Of a DNA stretch of 64,000 nt, positions 33,067-44,065 are shown one piece after another. Below the pieces are notes generated by a model. The model was not told the DNA's origin. It did not search any database and saw only the letters and a list, made by a program, of their open reading frames with translations. The stretch spans positions 86,650,904 to 86,714,903 of the forward strand of contig NC_030678.2 in the NCBI RefSeq assembly GCF_000004195.4. Direction: 5' to 3'. The number at the start of each line of letters is the position of its first letter. Position 1 is the first letter of the stretch. Source of the DNA: Xenopus tropicalis (lineage: Eukaryota; Chordata; Amphibia; Anura; Pipidae). Both the position numbers and the translations under genes were made by a program.

Positions 33067-34138
33067 CTATATATATCTATATATCTCTATGAGAGAGAAA
33101 GAGAGGGGGAGGGAGAGAGATAAATATGGCTTTCTTTTGAGTAATTGGGCCCATTTTGTTTTACTGATTATTCTTAGAAAAATAAGGATATGCTTAAAAA
33201 TGTGTATATTTGTCTTTACTAGTGTTGGGATTAAAAATAATTTCCTAGTGTAAGTAGAATATGATGCAGAGATTAAAGATATAAGACCATAAAATAAAAT
33301 TAAATGAAGTGACATCTGGTGTCTTTGGGTTTGATTATTTTTGTGCCATAGATTGTTTTAATTAGCATACAGAGTTTATCATATTCTGTTTGGCTGACTC
33401 TTCTTGCAACCATGAGGGGCTGTGTCTGTTTGTTGACCGAAATTGTGCATCTTATGAGCTGAAAGCTTAGCAGGATAAAGACAATAAAGACCCTGGCAGT
33501 GATGATTAAGAGAGCATTCCAAGTGATGATCTCCTGCCAGAATTCTGCTATTTGAATGGGGGCTTTCAGATGAGCTTCAGTGTAGGGTTATTTACCCTTG
33601 GATTAGTAGACTGTCAAATCTCAGCAAAAGTAAATATTTTCACTTCTTGTAATTCACAAAGGAATTAAGGCTATTTTCATAGAAATAATATAAATAATAA
33701 GTATCTATATTTTTTTTGCTACAAACCATGTCATCTTTAATCCTGTTTTCATCATTTGTTTTATTCTAACATTCTTTTACATTTATTTGTATTCATCCAT
33801 TATTTTAATCACTATAATCACTTGCCCTCCATTTTTTGTTTCACTTTTGGTAGGGAGATTCTAAAATCCGTGAATGGATGTTTATGGCCAAATGAGACTC
33901 CAGAGCCAAAACTCTAGCATTTCCATAAATTTACACACAAAAACAAAGGAAAACTGGTCAGCAGTCATCCTTACTACTACTATCTTTCCTGATGTAGTGG
34001 TGTGCTTCAGTAAATAAAGGGAATATTTAGGACACAGAACAGTTTGGCGCAGTGTTAGTTTTAATTCAGTTAAGAATCATATGGTGATATCTGGAGGAGA
34101 ACAAAAGCTTCACTCATTTCTGCATGATTTTCTTTCAG
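32621..34138. other. ptp4a2 intron 4
   Basis: 32975-33110 is a repeat end (gccgaaacgtcagttctttt, then caataaaacctc) followed by an (AT)n run at about 33040-33083 and a GA-rich run to about 33120. The rest is unassigned AT-rich DNA. Confidence 0.5.
33040..33120. repeat. Microsatellite (AT)n then (GA)n-rich
   Basis: Simple at-dinucleotides with tct interruptions pass into gagaga and ggga words. It sits at the 3' end of an interspersed repeat, a common birthplace of microsatellites. Confidence 0.8.
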
Positions 34139-34213
34139 AGCTCCTGTGCTGGTTGCTCTGGCACTGATTGAATGTGGCATGAAGTATGAAGATGCGGTTC
34201 AGTTTATCAGGCA
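34139..34213 (+). CDS. ptp4a2: ptp4a2 coding exon 4 (residues 107-132)
   Basis: The acceptor is tctttcag and the donor is CA|GTAAGT. The exon has 75 bases, entering in phase 2 and leaving in phase 2. It completes R107 of the P-loop and encodes APVLVALALIECGMKYED and VQFIRQ, the helix after the catalytic loop. The A108-P109 pair directly after the arginine is typical of PRL enzymes. Confidence 0.95.
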
Positions 34214-34844
34214 GTAAGTGAACTTGTCAATGTTTTTCCTCTCACGCTCTCTCTCTCTCTCTTGCTCTCTCGCTCACTCCCTTTCACTCCTGTATTTTCT
34301 CCAAGGACCTTCTTGCCTGGTAAACAAGTCATTAAACAAGACGCAACTTTAAATGCACTGTTTTCTTCTGTTTCATTTTCTTAAATCAAGGCATAAAGAA
34401 GCTTCTGTATACTCTGGCTCCTGAGAAAAATATGCAATACCCATATAAATTTCTGCAAAATGTTTCTCATATTATTAATTTTAGAATTGAATCACTCTCC
34501 CTGTCCTGTTTATGGTTGGACCATTTTCCCTATACATGTGCAGATTAAAACAGAAGGCCTTTCTGGTGCAATTGTACCAGAGTGTGAACAATTGTTATCT
34601 TGAGCATGCACGGTTGTTCATATTATGTCAGTGAGCCTGTAAGACTGTAGGCTAACCTTAAATAAAGGGACAAGTGTTCTTTAGCAGTGTTGCATTATAA
34701 CTGAACTCTTGTTCGTTTTCCTGCCGATTATGTTATTTGCTGAATTGTGGCACCAATTTAGCAGCAGTATTACAAACACTTGTATTTTAAATTCAAGTTG
34801 CATTGCAAGGTTTCAGCTGACCAGTTACCTACTGTTGTTTTCAG
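34214..34844. other. ptp4a2 intron 5
   Basis: A (CT)n microsatellite lies at about 34243-34285 close behind the donor. Otherwise nothing is recognised. The acceptor is gttgttttcag. Confidence 0.5.
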
Positions 34845-34953
34845 AAAACGAAGAGGAGCATTTAATTCCAAGCAATTGCTTTACCTGGAAAAGTACCGGC
34901 CTAAGATGCGCCTTCGGTTCAAGGATCCCAATAATCACTGCTGTATGCAGTAA
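34845..34953 (+). CDS. ptp4a2: ptp4a2 coding exon 5 (residues 132-167) with CAAX box
   Basis: The exon enters in phase 2 and completes Q132. It encodes [20 protein letters not shown] and then [15 protein letters not shown], with a TAA stop at 34951-34953. [11 protein letters not shown] is the polybasic stretch that helps membrane binding. The last four residues, CCMQ, form a CAAX box for prenylation, and mammalian PTP4A2 ends CCVQ. The first cysteine of the box is residue 164. Confidence 0.95.
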
Positions 34954-36870
34954 CGCAGTGTGGAAACCACTGGCTTTAATCAGATCATTGTTAAAATGAT
35001 TGTGATCATTGTGAAAATGTTAAGGTGGAAATCTTGATTCAGAAAACAAGATTGTTTTTTCTTGCCTCCGTCCTATTGGAAAAGGAAACCTGCAAAAAAA
35101 AAAAAAATGCAACAGAAAGCCAAAATAGTGGAATTAAAACACATTTCATAGAATTACTTTTATTTTTTTGTTTGTTTCACTTCCCCCTCACTTTTTTTCT
35201 TTCTTTTCTCTCTGTGTAACGTAAGAAAACTTAAAGTAAAAGTAAAGATGTGTGCAGGGCTAAATAACAGAGCCCAGGTATGAATCCTAGCACTTCCAGC
35301 TTGCCAAATATGTGAAGCAATACAGGCAGGGGCATAGTAAGCAAACACACTGACCTACAGGTTAAGTGAATGTTTATCTAGAGGATGCACAGTAGACTTT
35401 GTGTTCTGTACTCCTCTGCAGGACCCTAGTAATAGGCTATATGAATGAGGGTGAATACGTTAGTGAACCAAAAGTGTGAGATAAAGCAACTAGCCCACAT
35501 CCTCCCTGTGGTTCATGAACAGTATATATAAGATTTGCTAAAAGGAAATGATTACAGATTTTTATAATTCTTCCCCTAAATCTACGCTACATAAACTGAA
35601 TTCTACAGTAAAAGACTAGTTGCAAAGGAAAATTCTGCATTTCTCAGGACCATTAATGCCTATTTTCTGCCACAGTGCAGCATCTATTTCTAGTCTGAAA
35701 TAGAACGATTGCTGTTCAGCCTTAAGCCAAATCTGTCATTCAGTGGCCACCAAATGATCCAGTTTTGGATATAAATGAAATAGAATTTGTAACTTCTAAT
35801 AGAATCTGTCAATGATCCCTTTTTTGGTCTTGGTAACAGCAATGCCATACGTGTGCATGAAAATAGACAGAACTACAGTTTGTTTAGATCTGTTCCTCCT
35901 GGAAAATTAACTGTTTTGACAAAATACTGTGTCCTTTAAACATATCTAAGCATGGACCATCTGTATGGAGGCAGGGAAACAAAACTTTCAGCTGCCAGAA
36001 GGAGATAAATTCTTGCTTTTGCATAATCAGAGCTACTGTGTGCATATCCTCTGGCCAACTGGAGGAAGATGTAAGACATGTATTTGTTAGAGAACCCCTC
36101 CATTGTAATAGTGAAATCTGTATTTTAGGGAAAGATACACTTGTTCATGTCTATTTATTTTGTTGGGGCTCCTGTTTATGTTTTAGCACAGGATGGAATA
36201 CCTTATCAGTTTCAGCTGATTAGTTCCACTTCCCTTAGAATTTCTTGACCTCCCTTATTTTGCCGTTTACAATCAGCCTTTAAAATATATAACATTTTAC
36301 TTGCCTATAGTTTGCCAGTATGAATTAAAAAGTAAACTGTAGTGTTCTACTAAACACCTGCATCTATCTGACAAGTGAAGTTTGTGCAGGCAATACAAAC
36401 AGCATTGTTTTGATATCAGTAGGAAATACAGACTAGCCAAACCTCAAGCATTTAACCTTACTGTGACCAATGGGAGCTTACATCTAGGGCAGAGAAGCAA
36501 CTTTCCATATTAAATCTGCAATGCCAAAAAAAAAACAAAAAACCATGGTGTCCTCATCCTTTGGCATGTGGGTGCTAAACTCTGACTCTTTTTATACAAG
36601 GTCTGATTGCTGTTTCGGTTTTTAAAGAAGTTGTGGGAACTTGTGCCTATATGGTCTTTCCTCCCCTTTGCAGTAAAATTGTGTTCAGGGGGATGAAAGA
36701 CTCTCACAGACTATAACTTATTAATTTAATTTTCAAGCATTTAAATATATATAATTTTGTTTTCTTGGAGAACATGCTGAGCTGTGCAGATACACACAGT
36801 CGTGTGCGTCAATACAACAGAAAAAAAAAATCTCATGAAACGTATTCAATAAAATATTTTACAAATACTA
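34954..36870 (+). other. ptp4a2: ptp4a2 3' UTR
   Basis: AT-rich sequence free of recognised repeats follows the stop. The best poly(A) signal is AATAAA at 36848-36853, with T/G-rich sequence downstream (ttctttgatgtcttgtt and further tgtgtgtggg). Long 3' UTRs are usual in PTP4A2. Absence of MITEs from 34954 to 37360 is itself notable in this repeat-dense window and suggests constraint. Earlier cleavage sites are possible. Confidence 0.6.
36848..36853 (+). terminator. ptp4a2: Candidate poly(A) signal of ptp4a2
   Basis: A canonical AATAAA is followed within 30 bases by a T-rich, G-containing element. It is the clearest such combination downstream of the stop codon. Confidence 0.5.
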
Positions 36871-37359
36871 TTCTTTGATGTCTTGTTATACCTAAGAAAG
36901 GAATGGTTGGTGCTTGGAAGTGTATGTGCGTCTGTGTGTGGGTAATTGCTGTATTGATGCTTATGGGGTTGGAATATTTCATATAACCTGAAACCCTGCA
37001 CACCAGAACTAGTTATGATTGCCTTGCTAATGTCAACATAGCTACAGTACCCACAACAGGACCAAACCCTATGTTGAAGGACTCCCAAATATGTATGCAA
37101 ACAATAATACAAACTGTAAAATATTCAATACACCTATTACAGATATTTTTTTTTCCTTTAGAATTGTTATAGTCCCTATTATTAATAGTCAGTGCTTGAG
37201 TTTACGGTTCCTTAGTCAGAGCCGTCTTTTGCTCTCATTTTAAGTAGCTACAATTTAAGCAGCAGGGTAGACAGTGGTTGAAGTAGGGTGTGTGAGAGGT
37301 AAAGGGACAGGTTGTCTTGCAATGTTTTTGAATATGCCAATTTGCTTATAAAGCCAATT

Positions 37360-37806
37360 CAAATGGGTGTTTCATCTTTACATTGAGTTTTAGTATATTA
37401 TAGAATGGCTAATTCTAAGCAACTTTTCAGTTAGCATTAATTTTTTTTTAGTAGTTTTTGAATTTGCCTTTTACTACCAGCTTTCAAATGGGGGTCACTG
37501 ATCCCATCAGCCAAAAAACAGATGCTCTGTATGGCTACAGTTTTATTGTCATTGCAAATTACTATTACCCATCTTTCTATTCAGACCGTCATATTCATAT
37601 TTCAGGCTCTCATTCAAAACAATGCCTGATTGCTAGGGTAATTTTCACCCTAACAACCAAATAGCTGCTGAAATTGCAACTGGAGAGCAGCTGAATAAAA
37701 AGCACAATAACTTGAAATCCACAAATAATAAGGAATGAAAACCAATTGTTTCAGAATATTTTCTACATTATACTATGTTTATTTAAAGGTGAACAACCCC
37801 TTTAAG
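37360..37806 (+). repeat. MITE, 'ttcacctttaa' family
   Basis: Landmarks are gggggtcactgatcccatca, atggctacagttttattgtc and ggtgaacaacccctttaag. The right end borders on TTAA-like sequence. Confidence 0.6.
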
Positions 37807-40270
37807 CTTTTGGTTCAGAAAAGGTGCTAAACAGGTTTAGTTTAGGGGACTGTGCAATCCTTTTTAAACTTTTGCAAACTCAGGTATGTGGTTACAGGCC
37901 ATGTTTCCACTAAATTGGACCTCAGATTTAATTTTACTACCATTGATTTCAATTTAGTGGAAACATTATTGAATGAAAAGTGCCCCACTTGGACACATGG
38001 AGGCAGCCTCAGTGCCTAAATGCTCAAGCTTGTCACTGCTCCATGTTCACCAGCATTTTTGTGAAAGTGAGTGCATTTTTAAACATCACTCAAACATTAA
38101 ACATTTTCAGTGGTTTAAAAATGCATCTTTAAATGTAACTGCCATTTAAAGTGATATCTGACTATTTGTATTCTCTGCACTCCTTGTCCTGACTCTCCAA
38201 GCAATGTAGCCAAAGGCACTTAACAGACCCAGAGGAGAAGTGGCTTGTACTAGGTTTTTGTAAAAATTACAAAATATAATTTTGATTACACTATTTAAAA
38301 TATATTTTAACAATAGAACTACTGATATTTGTTATGTATTTTGGCAAGTTGCTTAGAACTTTCCTAATGCAAAAAATAAAAAAAGGTTTGGGCTGGTACT
38401 CCACTTTACATGGTTGTTCCTTGAATTGCATAACTTTCAGATAGTAGGATTAAATACGGCAAGGTATGCATATTAAGTGTTTTTATTTGTTGATGCTGTT
38501 GTCCTTGAAAAATATTTCCTTTATGGGATACTATGACTGAGATATAATGAAGCACATAAAGCCGAAGAGTTGTGGCTTAAAAAGATGCAACAATAGCTGG
38601 GCTGGACTACAATGTGTGTTTATAAATCCTTCATTGTAGCTGATAAACCACCATCTGGTTGTGGTAAACACTGTGAATACCAAATGAATGTCTTTCAGAT
38701 GTGAGTGCAGAATATTTTGTAGTTTCAGGTTCAGTTTAGGAATGTGAGTACGTGGCCTACACTCTGGAAATATGGTCACCTACTGGGCGACTGCTTGTAT
38801 AGTCAGCAGTTCAGTGTACAATTATTTTAAAACATTTACATCTGTAAGGTTTACATTTATATATAATATTCCAATGGTTAGCCATGCTAGGCAATTAGCT
38901 CTTTTGTCCTCATACTTCAAAGTTGGCTTAATTTGAAGACTTGCTTAGTATCTTTTATCCTTATTTCAGGTGCTATTACACCACATTTTTCGCAGGAGCC
39001 CAGTTAAATTTCACTGATCAACACGGGGTTTGTTAATGCTAGTAAATATATTTAATTATAATACATTATATATTTAATATATGGGTACTTCAGTCATAGG
39101 CATGGACATGGAAAGTTTTCATTCATTGGTCACAAAAGGGTTGGGTCTTGCAGGGGAGTGGGCGGGGATTGTGTGGATCATGGGTAGCTTTTGTATAACT
39201 AAGGTGGATGAAAGGTGTGCCATACATGCAAGGGCCAAAGGGGCATATTTTCCTATTAAGGTGTTAGGGTCCACAGCCCAGGTTAGCAATAAGCTAATAA
39301 CGGGGGTCCTCTGGGGGAAAGGCACTGCTAATTAAGAAGTATGGGGCCCCAGGATTAAAGCTTTCAGCTTTTCATTTGGGTATGCTACATGCTTTGATAC
39401 TACGATCATTATTCTGCTACAGGTAAAGGTATTTTACAAAGTTCTATGTGTGCCATTACTCTAAAGCTCTAAACAACAGAATGTAACAAACTTTTGTTCA
39501 CAGCTAATGCGATTTTTACTGTGCGTAAAATGTAAGTATGCAAATTAGGGTTTGGGCAGAGCGCAGTACTTGTTGGCCAAGTCTTTTGTAGAAGGTTTTG
39601 TATTTGGCCAAATCTAAGAAGTATGTATTTAGTGCATCCCCATTTCTAGCTGGGATTAAACTTGTATCTCTGTTTTTGCTGCACAAATGTTGGCACAAAG
39701 GTTACACACAGCAGGACTCTTCTGATTGCACTATTAATACTAGGTTATTGTGATAGAAGTGCATGTCCTGCTGCTATTCTCTCTTGATATTGGGAGACAT
39801 TTTTCTGTATTGCTTACTAAGTAACAGAAGAGTTGATTGTTTATAAAATAGTCTCCCAGCAGTAGGGATAAAGGTTAATACAGCAAAATCATTCAAGACC
39901 CAGCTGAGAAGAGCACATTAAGAACAATTCACCTAATCATTCCCCATAGTGACTTTAAACTGACAATTATTGGTTAACAAGAAAAAGTTTCTTTATAAAG
40001 TAGCAGATCAGTGTATCGGTAGATCTTGGTCTGAATTGAAATGGTACAACTGCATGGAGTCTCTGAAAAGGAAACATTCTCCAACATTTGGAATGGTATA
40101 GAAATGTCAGCCTCTTTACTTCCTTAACCATACGTCTCCACAGTATCATGGCTAACCTTGGGCAGGCCAGTGGCATGAAGAATCACCTCTGCTCTGGAAT
40201 TCCCTTATGCTCCATCTGACTTTCTCTTTCGGTTTACCTTCATCTAACCTAGTGTAGCTTCATTATACAC
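37807..40270. other. Intergenic, no recognised gene
   Basis: AT-rich DNA. An open frame at 39081-39335 has no recognisable family or splice support. No repeat family is recognised with confidence. Confidence 0.4.
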
Positions 40271-40565
40271 TTAGGGCAGTGGCACACAGGGAGATTAGTC
40301 GCCTGTGATAAATCTTCACTATTGCGGGTGACTAATCTCCCCAACATGCCACTCCACCGACAAGAATGTAAATCACCAGAGGGATGGCATAATCGTCTCC
40401 TTGGTTTTCCTTGCGAGGCAACTTTGGGAAACCAAATCGATACATATGCCATCCTACCGGTGATTTAAATTCTTGCCGGTGGGATGGCATGTTGGGGAGA
40501 TTATTTGCCTGCAATAGTAAAGATTTATGGTGGGTGACTAATCTCCCTGTGTACCACTGCCCTTA
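40271..40565. mobile_element. Palindromic MITE with TTA flanks
   Basis: It begins gggcagtggcacacagggag and ends ctgtgtaccactgccc, with TTA on both sides. Inner arms carry agattagtcgcctgtgataa and ggtgggatggcatgttgggg. It is the same family as 15814-16095. Confidence 0.75.
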
Positions 40566-40976
40566 TTGCTGCTTACTGCGATGTTCTGTGCTTGCTTATC
40601 TTGCCCATCCCTTGCCTTTTGTTTCATAACCCTTTTAAACAGGGTCCTATTTACTTCTTGTACTGGTAATTGGTCATATTTTGTATGTTCAGTGTATGCA
40701 ACCATTTATTGCACAGTGCTGCAGAATTTGTGCTTTATTGGTGCTTTATAAATACTTTATAATAATAGGAACAATAATAATGTTGTTACTATGTCGAAAG
40801 TCAGTCATTTAAGGAGATTTTATAGGAGGTTTCTGTTTTCTGAACTGCCATTTGTGTTTTAAATAAAAGAACCAGAATGTTCTTAGGGTGAGGCAGTCTA
40901 AAGGGAGCACCTGCTTGACATGCGAGAACTTGATATTTATTTGAATCTGCATTAATGAATGCACATTTACCAAGAG
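40566..40976. other. Intergenic with repeat tail
   Basis: 40610-40775 resembles the widespread amphibian repeat tail (gcacagtgctgcagaatttg, ggtgctttataaatac). The rest is unassigned. Confidence 0.4.
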
Positions 40977-41420
40977 CTTTAAAGGAGAAGGAAAGTCGTT
41001 TTGGCATTTAACTGCCAATAGATTTACCACATTAGTGCCACCTAGAACTATATATTTATTTTGCAGAAAGTATTTCTATACCTGAGTAAAGAGCCCTAGA
41101 AGATTTCTCTTTTTGATGAAGACAGCAGCTGCCATTTTAAAAAGTTTCCTGCTTGCAGCTAAACATTGGTAGCTCAGATCACACATTTCTAAGGGGTGGA
41201 GCAGTTTAGAGGAGAGAGCTGCAGACTCTGGCCCCAGGAATGAAGGATCTTTCTGAGAGAGGAAGTCAAATACCCAAAGAACATGTTTACAATAACAGAA
41301 ACAAGAAATCCAGTGTTTCTTTTGATAGAGATGCAGTGTTTCTGTGAGTGCTTATGGCTGTATTTACATAGACCTTTCTGATAAAGCTTACTTAGTTTTT
41401 ACCTTTGTTTCTCCTTAGGT
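40977..41420 (+). repeat. TTAA-flanked MITE, copy 1 of a local pair
   Basis: The left end is tttaaaggagaaggaaagtc and the right end is ttacctttgtttctcctta. Internal landmarks are gccacctagaactatata, gcagctgccattttaaaa and atttacatagacctttctg. The ends are inverted relatives and border on TTAA-like words. Confidence 0.65.
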
Positions 41421-42317
41421 TACTATAAAGGAAAAGGAAAGGATTAAAATATACATTCATTACAGTCATTCATTTATTGTTTTCTGCAAGCTACTAGTCT
41501 TTAAATAGCCTTGCTTGCATAGTTCTCTAACCCAACACAGAAGCCATAGCAATAGGTTTATTTTTAGCTGCTTATCTTTCTGGCCTTTCTAACTAACTAA
41601 CTAAAAAGCTGCCTGGCTGCTAGAGGAATTAAGTCCTAACTAACAGAAAACAGTTGGAATTCCAATGAGTGAAGACTAACTGCAACCTAGCTTAGAATAT
41701 TATGTAAATCAAACAGTAAATTTTAAGGAAAATGACTGCTATTATACAAAGAAAAACTACTATAGTTAATGTTAGTCTGAAAAACATGTTATAAATTCAC
41801 ATTATCAATTTTTAAACCCTAAGGTTCTCAAACATTTTCTTTAGTCCTTCTTGTCCGTGTGATACTCATGGAAAGACAGCTTGATCTTGTTGCTGAAATC
41901 CTAGTCCTTTCAAAGCTGCAATGACAAAAGCCACATTTTCTCAGGTTCTGTGCAGTTGTCTGGTTTTTGTCAAAGCATTAAGAGAACGCATGATCAGAAC
42001 CGGAGGCAGATCTTCTGGAGGACATGCTGTGTGACACCGTGTAGCAACAGCTTCTGAATTATCCCTGTCACAGAACAAAGCCTCATCTGGTTGAGCATGT
42101 GCTTGGAACAGAGAGTGGATAGCAAGCCTGACTGCAGCTACAATAGAGAGAGCAGAGCTGCATGGACAAAAAAAAAAAAAACGTACATAAGAACAAATTG
42201 TGATGCCTATGTATGTACCAGAGGAGATGAAGTGGAAGTTCTGATTTATGGAGCTACTATGCTTCTTCTTAATACCAGTTTTATCATTTCCTTCTCCTCA
42301 TAATGCCAACTTGGCCA
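41421..42317. other. Intergenic, no recognisable feature
   Basis: DNA between the two MITE copies. No exon or repeat is recognised. Confidence 0.35.
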
Positions 42318-42749
42318 GTTTAAAGTAGAAGGAAAGTCATTTTGGCATTTTACTGACAATAGATTTGCCACATTAGTGCCACCTAGAACAATATATTTAT
42401 TCTGCAGAAACCATTTCCATACCTGAGTAAACAGCTTTAGAAGCTTTCTCCGTTTGCTTAAGATAGCAGCTGCCATTTTAAGTGGCTTCCTTCCTGCTCC
42501 AGCTCTAGCCGTTATAGCTGAGATCACACATTCCTAAGGGAGGGGAGAGAACTGTGCCCCCGGGAATTAAGGTTGTTTCTGAGAGAGGAAGTCAGACACT
42601 GGAACATCATGTTTACAAAAAAGAGACCAGAAATCCTGTATTTCTTTTGATAGAGGACTCAGAGCAGCATTACTGTAAGTGCTTATGACTGTATTTACAT
42701 AGACCTTTCTGATAAAGCTTACCTAGTTTTTACCTTTCCTTCTCGTTTA
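42318..42749 (+). repeat. TTAA-flanked MITE, copy 2 of a local pair
   Basis: It has the same order as 40977-41420 and is similar over its whole length: tttaaagtagaaggaaagtc at the left, acctttccttctcgtttaag at the right. The two copies are direct repeats 1.3 kb apart. Confidence 0.65.
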
Positions 42750-43565
42750 AGCAGAAGTTAATAAAGGGATCTCTTTATCTCACATTAGCAATCACACTCA
42801 CAACTCGGTATATTGCAAGTTTAGACAGATATATTGACACAATTCCACACCACTTAACAATACATGTGCTTCCTAAATTCAACAATAATACAACAAACAA
42901 CAGATCAGAATTCAGTACATTCTGCATGAGAAGTTAATAATCAGTCCTATAACATCAGCTTCATCATTTGAGATGACCCCTACTCTTAGCTTCTCAACAG
43001 CAGTTCAAAGCATGTGAGTGTTACTGAAAAACAAAACATGACAATATGGCGAGCTCCAGTGGACAAATTTGAAGATCTCTCACTACACTACCTTTATAGA
43101 GCTACTGAACCTCTGAACTGGTGCAGTAAGTTAAGTATATCAATTGATTCAAAGGGGATGTATTGTGCTGATTGCTTCTAAATATATTGTTGCCGTATTT
43201 AAACAAATATATTTTAATAAAATACATTTCCAATTAAACTCATGAGTGTATTTATGTACTGCATGTTCACTTGTGGGTACCTCCAGGTATTTGAATTGTA
43301 GGCAGACTGTATACATTTGCTCTGACAGCAGCCTCTAATTCTGTTAGTGCTGAGTGCCTAGAGTATAGCCCTTTTTTTCCTTTCCAACAAGTTTATAGGG
43401 ACTTAGACTGATGCCACATGGGGCTGAATTTCGGCCTGAGGAAAAAAATCAGGCCGAGATATGTCGAAGGTGTGTAATTATGTGCTGGGGGTTGCTGTGC
43501 TAGCCACAGGCAGGCATATGGATTTAAGGGTAACAAACACCCAGAACAAACCCCTGCCAGGTTCA
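42750..43565. other. Intergenic, no recognisable feature
   Basis: No exon or repeat family is recognised. Confidence 0.35.
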
Positions 43566-44065
43566 CCTCTCACAGGTGGCATAGGGCAGGCAGAGTATGG
43601 CACACACAGGCAGCATAGCACAGGCAGATTATGGCACACACAGGCAGCATTGGACAGGGAGAGTATGGCACACACAAGCAGCATTTTGCAGGCATAGTAT
43701 GGCACACACAGGCAGCATAGAGCAGGCAGAATATAGCCAGGGACGGATTTCTCTTCTGGGCGCCCCAAGGCCGTCCCTTGTTGGTCGCCCCCCCCATGCG
43801 CATGTGCGAACGTGCGACCCCCCCAGTGCGCATGCGCAAACGTGCAACAACCCCCCCCGCAGCCGCGAGTGTGCCCCTTTAAACTCCCATACGGAGCAGT
43901 GGGGAGAGGTCCCGACTGCTCCGTATGGGAGCCAAATTTAAAAATTTTCTTGCGGAGGGGAGGCTTGCCGCCCCTAAACTTCTGCCGCCCTAGGCCTGGG
44001 CCTTTGTGGCCTTTCCACAAATCCGGGCCTGAATATAGCACACAGAGGCAGCATAGGGCAGGCAG
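43566..44065. repeat. 33-bp minisatellite, reverse of the 21.9-kb array, split by a hAT MITE
   Basis: Units of the form agggcaggcagagtatggca followed by cacacaggcagcat repeat about five times from 43566 to 43737 and once more after 44032. They are the reverse complement of the units at 21893-22120. The array is interrupted by the element at 43738-44031. The ORFs read through here on both strands are by-products. Confidence 0.8.
43738..44031. mobile_element. hAT-type MITE with perfect 8-bp target duplication
   Basis: This 294-bp element has ends cagggacggattt and aaatccgggcctg, which are inverted relatives. The flanking 8-mer aatatagc at 43730-43737 is repeated exactly at 44032-44039. The interior is GC-rich, with two related blocks of C tracts followed by atgcgcatgtgcgaacgtgcg-type sequence, interrupted in the second block. 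It has no coding capacity. Insertion happened after the minisatellite had formed. Confidence 0.88.

Noticed and set aside
27085..34953. Processed pseudogene or ptp4a1 instead of ptp4a2
   Set aside because: Introns with matching phases and intact catalytic residues exclude a processed copy. The [10 protein letters not shown] start, [22 protein letters not shown] and CCMQ end match PTP4A2 better than PTP4A1, which starts with a MAR extension and differs at these sites.
39081..39335. 84-codon ORF in intergenic DNA
   Set aside because: Composition is not convincing, no splice signals join it to anything and no family is recognised.
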